Positions 1-8,000 of a DNA stretch of 24,678 nucleotides are shown here, piece by piece (position 1 is the stretch's first letter; each line of letters opens with the position of its first letter). The stretch spans positions 1 to 24,678 of the forward strand of contig JBFLYK010000080.1 of assembly GCA_040756995.1 (NCBI GenBank), given 5' to 3'. The position numbers and the translations under genes were made by a program. This DNA comes from BP-133 sp040756995 (GTDB lineage: Bacteria > Actinomycetota > Acidimicrobiia > IMCC26256 > BP-133). The notes under the pieces were generated by a model, which saw nothing but the letters and a program-made list of their open reading frames with translations, ran no database searches and had not been told where the DNA came from.

Positions 1-333
1 CGCCGCTCCCGCCGACGAACCGGCCGCCCGGGTCGCCGCCCCGCTGCGGACCGCCGCCGGGCCGCTGGTGGCCGTGACGGCCCCGCCGCCGGCCGGCGTC
101 GCCCCACCGGCGACGGCGGCGTCGGCTGCGGCCGGTGCCGCGCCGTCGGAGGAGGCGACCTGGTCGGTGGGGATGGAGAGGGCGGCGCCGTCCGCCGCCG
201 TTCCCGCCTGACCGGCGGCCCGCAGCGCCTCCTCCCGGAGGCGGGCCTGGTTGCCGGCGCAGGCCGACGAGAACAAGACGATCAGGGCGCCGAGAACGAT
301 CGGCTTTCTGATGAAACCCCGCAGCCGGTCCAT
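1..333 (-). CDS. Partial lipoprotein, possibly an ABC transporter substrate-binding protein
   Basis: This is the open N-terminal part (111 codons, no stop) of a gene running off the left edge. The ATG at 333 is preceded by a G-run ending in GGGGAG, a plausible ribosome-binding site. Residues 1-25 form a lipoprotein-type signal: basic MDRLRGFIRK, a hydrophobic core (PIVLGALIVLF), then SSAC with Cys25 as the likely lipidated residue. Ser at -3 of the lipobox is atypical, so lipidation is probable rather than certain. After Cys25 comes a charged helix and then a long Ala/Gly/Pro/Thr-rich linker to the edge. A lipid anchor followed by such a linker is common in actinobacterial extracellular solute-binding proteins, including the branched-chain amino-acid type, but the binding domain lies outside the window and the substrate cannot be named. 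It is divergent from the acetoacetyl-CoA synthetase gene. Confidence 0.6.
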   Translation of the reverse strand, partial: MDRLRGFIRKPIVLGALIVLFSSACAGNQARLREEALRAAGQAGTAADGAALSIPTDQVASSDGAAPAAADAAVAGGATPAGGGAVTATSGPAAVRSGAATRAAGSSAGAA

Positions 334-747
334 GCTCCCCCCCGGCTCAGGGCGGCTCCCGCCCCTTCAAAGCGGCACGAGCCGCCTCCTCTCCCGGGCG
401 GGGAGTGTTCCACCTCCCGCTCGGCGCGGCAAGAGTCCGACACCGAGTGAACTGTCGTTGTGGAGCAGGGACGACAGACGCGAGACAGACGCGACAGCAG
501 CGGCTCCGGCCCCGGGGGTCCGGGGGTGTCCCCCGGAAAGAACGAGCGCCGGCGGTGGGAGCGGAACGCGAACAGCAGCGGTTCCGGCGCGGCCGTGGGG
601 TGCCGGAACCGCTGCTGCGGTGGACGGGCGCCACTGTTCCGTCCACAACGCGACAACGCCGCGGTTTGGCATCGATTACGCAAAAGGAACGAAATTTCTC
701 TCAGGTCACGCTCAGCTAGCCTCCGGTCACCCTCAGGAGGAGACAAT
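334..747. other. Divergent intergenic region with leader hairpins
   Basis: These 414 bases separate two divergent genes and must hold promoters for both. The open frames crossing it look like shadows: they are Arg/Pro/Ser-rich with no recognisable domain. The plus-strand half is rich in inverted repeats: a 7-bp stem with a 3-base loop at 520-536, a perfect 16-bp stem at 573-617, and a third related 16-mer at 495-510. A short direct repeat, ACAGACGCGA, occurs twice just before these (about 473-493). The last 90 bases are less GC-rich (around 665-715) and may contain the promoter, but I see no convincing -35/-10 pair. Confidence 0.6.
573..617. repeat. Perfect 16-bp inverted repeat (hairpin) upstream of aacS
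   Basis: CAGCAGCGGTTCCGGC at 573-588 is followed after 13 bases by its exact reverse complement at 602-617. A third copy of the left arm with one mismatch (CAGCAGCGGCTCCGGC) lies at 495-510, so two alternative pairings with the right arm are possible. There is no T-run after it, so it is not a typical intrinsic terminator. It could be an RNA leader structure or a protein-binding site. Confidence 0.7.
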
Positions 748-750
748 TTG
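720..750 (+). promoter_or_regulatory. Ribosome-binding site deciding a TTG start, with possible self-pairing
   Basis: AGGAGGAGA at 735-743 is a near-ideal Shine-Dalgarno, with 7 bases between AGGAGG and the TTG at 748. It fixes the start of the acetoacetyl-CoA synthetase gene far downstream of the first in-frame start. CCTCC at 720-724 is complementary to GGAGG at 736-740, so the site could be masked in a short hairpin with an 11-base loop. Confidence 0.6.
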
Positions 751-2751
751 AGTTCTCAGGACGTCCTCTGGTCGCCGCCGGCCGATGTGCGGGAGCGCAG
801 CCGTCTCGGCCGGTACCTGCGCTGGTTGGAGGAGCACCGGGGGCTGAAGTTCGCCGGGTACTCCGACCTGTGGGAGTGGTCGGTGACCGACCTCGACGGC
901 TTCTGGACGACGGTCTGGGAGCACTTCGACGTCGGCCCTCCGGTGGTGCCCTCGTCGGTGCCCGCTCCGGCGCCGGCCCTGGCGGAACGCGCCATGCCCG
1001 GCGCCCGCTGGTTCCCGACCGCCCGCCTCAACTACGCCGCGCACATGCTGCGCGAGGCGGGCGACGACGAGCGCGTCGCCGTCCTGGCCCGGTCGCAGAC
1101 CCGCGGCCCGGCCGACATCACCGCCGGGCACCTCCGGGCCGGGGTGGCCCGGGCCCGGGCCGGCCTCGCCCGGCTGGGTGTCGGGCCGGGTGACCGGGTG
1201 GTGGCCTACCTGCCGAACATCCCCGAGACGCTGGTGGCCTTCCTGGCCACGGCCAGCCTCGGCGCGATCTGGGCGTCGTGCGCCCCCGAGTTCGGAACGC
1301 GCAGCGTCCTCGACCGCTTCAGCCAGATCGACCCCAAGGTCCTGCTGGCCGTCGACGGTTACCGCTACGGCACCAAGGCGATCGACCGCACCGCCGAGGT
1401 GGCGGCCATCCGGGAGGGTCTCCCCAACCTGGCGGCCACCGTGGCCGTCCCCTACCTCGATCCCGCCGGCGGTGCGGCAGCGCTCCCCGGCGCATTGTCC
1501 TGGGAGAAGCTCCTGGCCGACGACGGCGAGCTGGCCTATGAGGCGGTCCCCTTCGACCATCCGCTGTACGTGCTCTATTCGTCGGGCACGACCGGGCTGC
1601 CGAAACCGATCGTGCACGGCCACGGCGGCATCCTCCTCGAGCACGCCAAGCAGCTGGCGTTCGCCCTGGACCTCGGTCCCGGTGACCGGTTCTTCTGGTT
1701 CTCCACCACCGGCTGGATGATGTGGAACCTGCTCGTCTCGGGGCTGGCGGTGGGCTCGGCGGTGGTGCTGTTCGACGGCGACCTCGCCTCACCCGACCTG
1801 TCCACGTTGTGGCGCCTGGCTGAAGAGACCGGCACGACGTACTTCGGCGGCAGCGCTCCGTTCTTCATGGCCTGCCGCAAAGCCGGGCTCCAGCCGGCCA
1901 AGATCGCCGACCTGTCCCGGGTGCGGGGCATCGGGTCGACCGGCGCGCCGCTGCCCCCCGAAGGGTTCCGCTGGATCTACGAGGCGGTCACCACCGACGC
2001 CCAGCTCAACTCCGTGAGCGGCGGCACCGACGTTTGCTCGGCTTTCGTCGGCGCCTGCCCGATGCTGCCGGTGCGGGAAGGCCGTATCTCCGGCCCGGCG
2101 CTCGGCGCCAAGGTCGAGGCGTTCGATCCCGACGGCCGGCCCGTCCTCGGGGAACAGGGCGAACTCGTCATCACCGAACCGATGCCGTCGATGCCGGTCG
2201 GATTCTGGGGCGACACCGACGGGTCCCGGTACCGGTCGGCCTACTTCGAGGACTTCCCCGGCGTGTGGCGCCACGGTGACTGGATCGTCATCGACGAGGA
2301 CCGCAGCTGCGTCATCTCCGGCCGGTCGGACTCGACGCTCAACCGGGGTGGCGTCCGGCTCGGGACGGCCGAGTTCTATTCAGTGGTGGAGGGCTTCCCG
2401 GAGGTGGCCGACAGCCTCGTCGTCCACATCGAGGATCAGAGCGACGACGGCATCGGAATGGGGGAGCTGCTGCTCTTCGTCGTGCCCGCCGAGGGCGGCG
2501 AGATCAACGACGAACTCAAGTCCCGCATCGCCGCCGAGCTGCGCCGTTCGCTCTCGCCACGGCATGTCCCCGATGCGATTCACGGGGTTTCCGGCATACC
2601 TCGGACGCTCTCGGGGAAGAAGCTGGAAGTACCCGTGAAACGCATCCTCACCGGAACGCCGACCGACGTCGCGGCGAGCCGGGGAGCGCTGGCCAACCCC
2701 GACTCGCTCGAGGCGTTCGAGCGACTGGCGGCCGAGAGGGCCTCGCCCTGA
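748..2751 (+). CDS. aacS: Acetoacetyl-CoA synthetase (acetoacetate-CoA ligase)
   Basis: A 667-residue member of the adenylate-forming ANL superfamily. It activates acetoacetate to acetoacetyl-CoA using ATP and CoA in the cytosol, feeding ketone-body, leucine-derived or polyhydroxybutyrate carbon into acyl-CoA metabolism. The N-terminal region (VLWSPP, then GYSDLWEWSV near residues 35-50) is typical of this family and distinguishes it from acetyl-CoA synthetase. The ATP-binding signature SSGTTGLPKPIVHGHGG starts at about residue 278. The hinge region GRSDSTLNRGGVRLG follows, and the C-terminal SGKKLEVPVK holds the catalytic lysine, about residue 624. The length matches the family (about 650 residues). 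The TTG start is chosen because of the strong Shine-Dalgarno; the open frame extends upstream but that part is not protein-like. It is followed after 62 bases by a GAF-ANTAR gene, with no obvious functional link. Confidence 0.93.
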   Translation: MSSQDVLWSPPADVRERSRLGRYLRWLEEHRGLKFAGYSDLWEWSVTDLDGFWTTVWEHFDVGPPVVPSSVPAPAPALAERAMPGARWFPTARLNYAAHMLREAGDDERVAVLARSQTRGPADITAGHLRAGVARARAGLARLGVGPGDRVVAYLPNIPETLVAFLATASLGAIWASCAPEFGTRSVLDRFSQIDPKVLLAVDGYRYGTKAIDRTAEVAAIREGLPNLAATVAVPYLDPAGGAAALPGALSWEKLLADDGELAYEAVPFDHPLYVLYSSGTTGLPKPIVHGHGGILLEHAKQLAFALDLGPGDRFFWFSTTGWMMWNLLVSGLAVGSAVVLFDGDLASPDLSTLWRLAEETGTTYFGGSAPFFMACRKAGLQPAKIADLSRVRGIGSTGAPLPPEGFRWIYEAVTTDAQLNSVSGGTDVCSAFVGACPMLPVREGRISGPALGAKVEAFDPDGRPVLGEQGELVITEPMPSMPVGFWGDTDGSRYRSAYFEDFPGVWRHGDWIVIDEDRSCVISGRSDSTLNRGGVRLGTAEFYSVVEGFPEVADSLVVHIEDQSDDGIGMGELLLFVVPAEGGEINDELKSRIAAELRRSLSPRHVPDAIHGVSGIPRTLSGKKLEVPVKRILTGTPTDVAASRGALANPDSLEAFERLAAERASP

Positions 2752-2777
2752 GCTGCCTTTGAGCACCGACGTCGTGG

Positions 2778-2805
2778 CTGGCCAACATCTGTTTGTGGAG
2801 GCCAG
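2778..2805 (+). promoter_or_regulatory. Possible leader hairpin overlapping the GAF-ANTAR ribosome-binding site
   Basis: CTGGCC at 2778-2783 pairs with GGCCAG at 2800-2805 across a 16-base loop. The right arm shares its first two G with the only Shine-Dalgarno-like sequence (GGAGG, 2797-2801) of the following gene, so the stem could modulate initiation. A six-pair stem in GC-rich DNA can easily arise by chance. Confidence 0.3.
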
Positions 2806-2813
2806 TTTCAACC

Positions 2814-3521
2814 ATGACCGACGACCCGGAGGTTCTCGAGAAGGCAGTCCGAACTCTTTCCCGGCTCCTGTTGTCGGAAGAGACGTTGGAAGCGACCCAC
2901 GGCCGGGTCGCCAGCCTCGCCTGCCGCACGTTGCCGGCCTGCGATTTCGCCAGTGTCACCATGATCAACGACGGGCGGCCATCCACGCCGGTGCAGACCA
3001 ACCCGTTGGCCGCCGACCTCGACTCGGTCCAGTACCGGGCCCGCCGCGGCCCCTGCCTGGAGGCCTACGCCGCGGCTTCGGTGGTGAGGGAGAAGGTCAC
3101 CGAGAGCGCCGAACGGTGGCCGGAGTTCACCGCCGTGGCGACGCAGGCCGGCGTCCGCTCGGTCCTGGCGGTCCCCCTGGTGGCCAAGGACCAGCCGCTC
3201 GGCGCGCTCAACCTCTACTCCAAGTCGGCCGGGGGCTACGACCACGCCGACGAGGAGACCGCCGTCCTCTTCAGCCGGCAGGCCGCCGTCGCCTGCGCCA
3301 ATGCGGAGATCTACTGGCGGACGTACACGCTCACCGAGCACCTCCGGGAGGCGCTCGAAAGCCGCGACGTCATCGGCCAGGCCAAGGGCATCCTGATGGC
3401 CCGCCGGGGCTGCACGGCCGAGGCGGCCTTCGAGGCGCTGCGCAAGGTGTCGCAGCAGCGCAACATCAAGTTGCGCGACATCGCCGCCCAGGTGGTCTAC
3501 CTCGGCGACCTGGAGGAGTGA
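2814..3521 (+). CDS. GAF-ANTAR domain RNA-binding transcription antiterminator
   Basis: A 235-residue cytosolic regulator with a GAF sensor domain at about residues 18-165 (core RSVLAVPLVAKDQPLGALNLYS) and an ANTAR domain at about 175-232 (RDVIGQAKGILMARRG, then LRKVSQQRNIKLRDIA). ANTAR domains bind paired RNA hairpins and prevent transcription termination; in actinobacteria the GAF-ANTAR combination is widespread and its ligands are mostly unknown. There is no receiver domain, so control is probably by a small molecule or redox state through GAF rather than by phosphorylation. ATG at 2814 is chosen: GGAGG at 2797-2801 lies 12 bases upstream, a slightly long spacing, and the in-frame TTG at 2793 lies before that site. 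The gene ends 4 bases before the convergent aminotransferase stop. Confidence 0.88.
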   Translation: MTDDPEVLEKAVRTLSRLLLSEETLEATHGRVASLACRTLPACDFASVTMINDGRPSTPVQTNPLAADLDSVQYRARRGPCLEAYAAASVVREKVTESAERWPEFTAVATQAGVRSVLAVPLVAKDQPLGALNLYSKSAGGYDHADEETAVLFSRQAAVACANAEIYWRTYTLTEHLREALESRDVIGQAKGILMARRGCTAEAAFEALRKVSQQRNIKLRDIAAQVVYLGDLEE

Positions 3522-3525
3522 CGGC

Positions 3526-4701
3526 TCAGGGTTCCGGTTCGCCGGCGCCGCCCCGCCAGGCGGTCAGCCGGCGGACGCCTTCGGCGATCTGGTCGAGCGA
3601 CGTGGTGTAGGAGAACCGCATGTGGGCCTCCGGTTCGTGGTCGCCGAAGTCGCAGCCTGGCACGGCGGCCACGCCCGCCTCGTCGAGGAGGCGGCGGGCG
3701 AGGCGCATGCTGTCGCCGTCGAGCGAGTCGGAGCGGGCGTAGACGTAGAAGGCGCCCTGGGGCATGACGGGTACGCCGAATCCGGCCGTCCGCAATCCGG
3801 TCACGAGCCGGTCCCGCCGGGCGGCGAAGGCCTGACGGCGCTCCTCGACCGTGGCCCATACCTCGGGACTGAAGGCGGCGAGGGCGCCGTACTGGGCGGG
3901 GGCCGGCGGAGCGATGAAGGCGTTCTGGGCCAAGGCCTCCACTGCCGGGAGGGCCCAGTCGGGACAGACCATCCACCCCAGTCGCCAGCCGGTCATGCCG
4001 AACGTCTTGGAGAAGCTGTTGATCACGAACGGCGTGTCGGTGGTGGCCAGCACCGTGGCCGGTCTCCGGTCGTAGACGAGTTCCCCGTAGATCTCGTCGA
4101 CGAAGCACACGCCGCCCCGCCGCTGCGCCTCGGCGGCGATGGCCGCCAGTTCGCCGGGCGCCACCATCGTGCCGGTGGGATTGGACGGGGTGGCCAGCAG
4201 CACGGCCCGGGTGCGGGTGTCCCACCGGCCGGCGACCAGATCGGCGGTCAGCTGGTAGTCGGTCAGCGCGCCGACCGGGATCCCGACCGGGAGCCCTTCA
4301 CACATGCGGATCAGGTTCCGGTTGCAGGGGTAGCCGGGATCGGCCAGCAGGACGTGGTCGTCGCGGTCGACCGTGGCGGCCAGCGCCAGCAGCAGGGCGC
4401 CCGAGGCGCCGGTGGTGACCACCACCCGCCGGGCCGGGACCTCGACCCCGAACCGGTCGGCGTAGTAGCCGCTGATCGCTTCCCGCAGCTCGGGGATTCC
4501 CAGCGACGACGTGTAGCGCACCCGGCCGTCGGCGATCGCCTTGCCGGCCGCCTCGACCACCGGCGCCGGAGTGCCGAAGTCGGGTTCGCCCACCTCGAGG
4601 TGCACGATCGAGCGGCCGGCCCGTTCCGCCGCCCAGGCGGCCTCCATAACGTCGACCACCCGGAACGGCGTGATGGCGCCGGTGCGGCGAGCCAGGTTCA
4701 T
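3526..4701 (-). CDS. Class I/II PLP-dependent aminotransferase (AspB-like)
   Basis: A 391-residue fold-type I aminotransferase, cytosolic. The N-terminal LEVGEPDFGTP and YTSSLGIPELREAI substrate-binding segments, the ATPSNPTGT loop, the DEIYGELVY motif (Asp binding the pyridine nitrogen) and NSFSKTFGMTGWRLGW with the Schiff-base Lys232 are all present, as is RFSYTTS near the C terminus with the carboxylate-binding arginine. The best match is the aspartate/alanine/aromatic aminotransferase subgroup Ib. The amino donor cannot be set from sequence alone. ATG at 4701 gives the family length and begins just before the conserved region; the frame is open upstream to about 4860, but that part is not conserved-looking. 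The Shine-Dalgarno (GTGGGGA) is weak. Confidence 0.9.
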   Translation of the reverse strand: MNLARRTGAITPFRVVDVMEAAWAAERAGRSIVHLEVGEPDFGTPAPVVEAAGKAIADGRVRYTSSLGIPELREAISGYYADRFGVEVPARRVVVTTGASGALLLALAATVDRDDHVLLADPGYPCNRNLIRMCEGLPVGIPVGALTDYQLTADLVAGRWDTRTRAVLLATPSNPTGTMVAPGELAAIAAEAQRRGGVCFVDEIYGELVYDRRPATVLATTDTPFVINSFSKTFGMTGWRLGWMVCPDWALPAVEALAQNAFIAPPAPAQYGALAAFSPEVWATVEERRQAFAARRDRLVTGLRTAGFGVPVMPQGAFYVYARSDSLDGDSMRLARRLLDEAGVAAVPGCDFGDHEPEAHMRFSYTTSLDQIAEGVRRLTAWRGGAGEPEP

Positions 4702-5010
4702 GGTCCCCACGGTAGTGACCAACGTCACATCTCGCCTGGCCCGGAATGACCAGGTCGGGTCAAGCCGAATGACCACGACGAAAAATGGCCTCGACGCGGT
4801 TGCCCGGTTTGGCGCCATTCCACGGTTGCAGGGCCGACCCGCCTTCCTTACCTTCGGCACCGAGGCGACAGGGCGAAAAATTCACGTCGCCGACCCTTTG
4901 GGTGTGGAACGCACTGACCTGTCTGCCCGATCGCTGGTCACGGGGGCGGCAGCGAGCGAGTCGTGAACCCGGCCACACCGGACCCATCAACGAGTGGAGG
5001 CCGGTTGCCC
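4702..5010. other. Divergent intergenic region before the surface-protein gene
   Basis: These 309 bases lie between the aminotransferase start and the start of the LPXTG protein, so both promoters must be here. A 9-base direct repeat, GAATGACCA, occurs at 4744-4752 and 4767-4775 (23 bases apart), which could be an operator. A small stem, GGCGAC at 4864-4869 with GTCGCC at 4886-4891, is followed by ACCC-TTT-GGGT at 4893-4903. A Shine-Dalgarno GGAGG lies at 4996-5000. No coding frame here looks real. Confidence 0.5.
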
Positions 5011-8000
5011 ATGTTCACGCGCGCTCTTGGTCGTTCCCCGCATCGCCGAACTCGCCGTTTGGCGCGCCTCGGCGTCGCTCTCGTCCTGATTGCCGCCCCG
5101 CTGGTCCTCCTCCCTACGGCGGCCTCCAGCGACACTGGCAGCGCCCTCCCCTCAAGCCCCTACAACGCCGGAAACGGTGTGCGCGACAGCGGCCCGAACA
5201 TCGCCGGCCATGACGACGTCGGGACACCGGACACGTTCGCCGGTGGCGTCAAGGAAGACACCGACTGCCCGTCGCCGGACGGTGGCGGCGCCCCGGACAA
5301 GTCCGACATCCTGACGGCCTGGGTCGGCAACGCCAACGCCAAGGTCAGTGGCGTCGACCACACGTTCCTCTACCTGGCCTGGGCTCGCCCCTCCGACGAG
5401 GGCACGGCCACCATCGACTTCGAGCTCAACACCGGCACGGTCAAGTGCAGTGCCACCAGCCCGTTCTACAAGCGCGTGGCCGGCAAGGACCTCCTAGTCA
5501 CCTATGACTTCCAGGGCGGGTCCACGGTCGCCATCTCCGTCCGCACCTGGACGTCGACGAACCAGGGCGGCAAGTGGTCGCCTCCGGTCACTCTCGATGC
5601 TTCCAAGGCCGAGGCGGATATCAGCGACAACCAGCTCTTCGGTGAGCTGGTCATCGACATGACCGCCGCCGGCTACTTCCAGCCGGGCGTGTGCCAGTCG
5701 TTCTCCAGCGCCATGGCCAAGAGCCGCTCGTCGTCGGCTTCGTTCGAGAACCAGGTGAAGGACCTCATCCTCCCGTTCCCGATCGAGGTCACGAACTGCG
5801 GCTCGCTCACGGTCACGAAGACCGTGGCCGGCGGCAGCGGGTCGTTCAATTTCACGGTCGACTGCGGAAGCTTCGACCTCAAGCCGGATGCCGCGGGCGA
5901 CGACCTGACGTTCCCGCTGGGGGATGGCGGATCGAAGCTGATTCCCGACATCCCTCTCGACACCGTCTGCAGCGTGACCGAATCGGATCCCGGCGCCGCC
6001 ACCTGGACGACGACCTACAAAATCGGCAGCGGCCCGACTCAGACCGGCCTGGTCGCCGGCGGCATCACGATCGCCCTGGGCAACAAGACCGTCGCCTTCA
6101 CGAACACCCGCAATACCGGGATCTTGACGGTCAACAAGGTGTTGGTGCCGGCCGGTGATTCCGGGAAGTTCAACCTGCAGATCGACGGCGCGACGACGGG
6201 CTCGGGTGCGAACGTCGGCAACGGCGGAACGACCGGCGCGGTGACCGTCAACACCGGCACCCACACCTTCGGCGAAACCGCCGGCACGGGGACGGACCTC
6301 GACAACTACGTCTCAAGCACCGTGTGCCTCGCCGGATCGACCCCGGTGACGATCGTCGCCGGCAACACGGTGAACGTTGCCAAGGACCAGAGCGTCGTCT
6401 GCACGATCACGAACACCCGTAAGACCGGGACGTTGACGGTCAACAAGGTCGTCGTGCCGGCCGATGATCCCGGCACGTTCAACCTGCAGATCGACGGCGC
6501 GACGGCGGGCTCGGGTGCGAACGTCGGCAACGGCGGAACGACCGGCGCGGTGACCGTCAACACCGGCACCCACACCTTCGGCGAAACCGCGGGCACCGGA
6601 ACCAGTCTCGCCGACTACGCCGCCGAAAGCTCGTGCCTCGTCGGCTCCACACCGGTCAACGCCGCCGCCGGGTCGATCAATGTCGGGCACGGCCAGAACG
6701 TGGTGTGCACGATCACCAACACCCGGCGGACCGGAACGTTGACGGTCAACAAGCTGCTCGTGCCGGCCGACGATCCCGGCACGTTCAACCTGCAAATCGA
6801 CGGTCAGACGGCGGGTACGGGCACCAACGTCGGTCACAACGGCACAACCGGGCCGATCCAGGTGAACACCGGCCCACACTCCGTCGGCGAGACGGCCGGC
6901 TCCGGTACGAACCTCGACGACTACGCCAGCTCGATCGCCTGCCGGGCGGGGGAGACGTCCGTCACCGTGACGAACGGCTCGATCAGCGTCGGCGAGCAGA
7001 ACGTCGTCTGCACCATCACCAACACCCGCAAGACGGGGACGTTGAGGGTGGTCAAGGACCTGTCCCCGGCCGATGATCCCGGAAAGTTCAATCTGCTGAT
7101 CGACAGCGTGGTGCAGGCGAGCGGTGTGGGCGATGGTGGTGCGACTCCCGTTGTCACGGTGAACACCGGGGTTCACAGCTTCGGCGAGTCGGCCGGGACG
7201 GGCACGGACCTCGACGACTACACCTCCACCGCCGCCTGTGTGGACGGCACCGGTTCGGTGAACACCAGCGGTGGATCGGTGACGGTCGCTCACAACCAGA
7301 ACGTCGTCTGCACGATCACCAACACCCGCAAGACGGGGACGTTGACGGTCAACAAGGTGTTGGTGCCCTCGAGTGATCCCGGAAAGTTCAACCTGCAGAT
7401 CGATGGGGCGACGGCCGGCTCTGGCGGCAATGTGGGCAACGGCGGTACGACCGGCAAGATCATCCTCAACACCGGCACGCACAGCTTCGGCGAGACGGCC
7501 GGTACAGACTCTGATCTCGACGACTACATCACCACCAGCGCCTGTCTGTCCGGTGAAAGCACGGTGACCATTACTGACGGATCGGTGCAGGTGGGTCACA
7601 ACCAGGACATCGTCTGCACGATCACCAACATCCGCCGTACCGGGAGCTTGACAGTCGCCAAGACGACGAGCGGCGGAAGCGGGACGTTCACCTTCGATGT
7701 CGTCTGTGACAACGGGCTGACGACGGTCGTCGTCATCGAAGACAGCGGAGCCGAGACGATCGAGGGCATCCCGACCCGGACCAGCTGCACGGTGACGGAA
7801 CGCGACAACCCGCTGTTCGGCTCGACCGTCATCCCGGCTAATGGCACGGTGGTGATCGACGAGAACGGCGAAACGGTCGCCTTCACGAACACTCGAATCA
7901 CCGGGCCGCTCACGATCACCAAGACGGTCGTGGGAGGTACCGGAACGTTCACCTTCGACGTGAACTGCTCCGATGACTCTTTCGACCAGGCCGTCACGAT

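Noticed and set aside
665..697. Sigma-70-like promoter with TTGGCA as -35
   Set aside because: No acceptable -10 hexamer lies 16 to 18 bases downstream, so I do not call it.
460..747. N-terminal extension of acetoacetyl-CoA synthetase from a GTG at 460
   Set aside because: The extension is Arg/Ser-rich, crosses two hairpins and lies upstream of a near-perfect ribosome-binding site for the TTG at 748, which gives the normal family length.
2759..3610. 283-codon plus-strand frame overlapping the GAF-ANTAR gene
   Set aside because: It is an out-of-frame Arg/Gly/Pro-rich shadow; the other frame has clear GAF and ANTAR domains.
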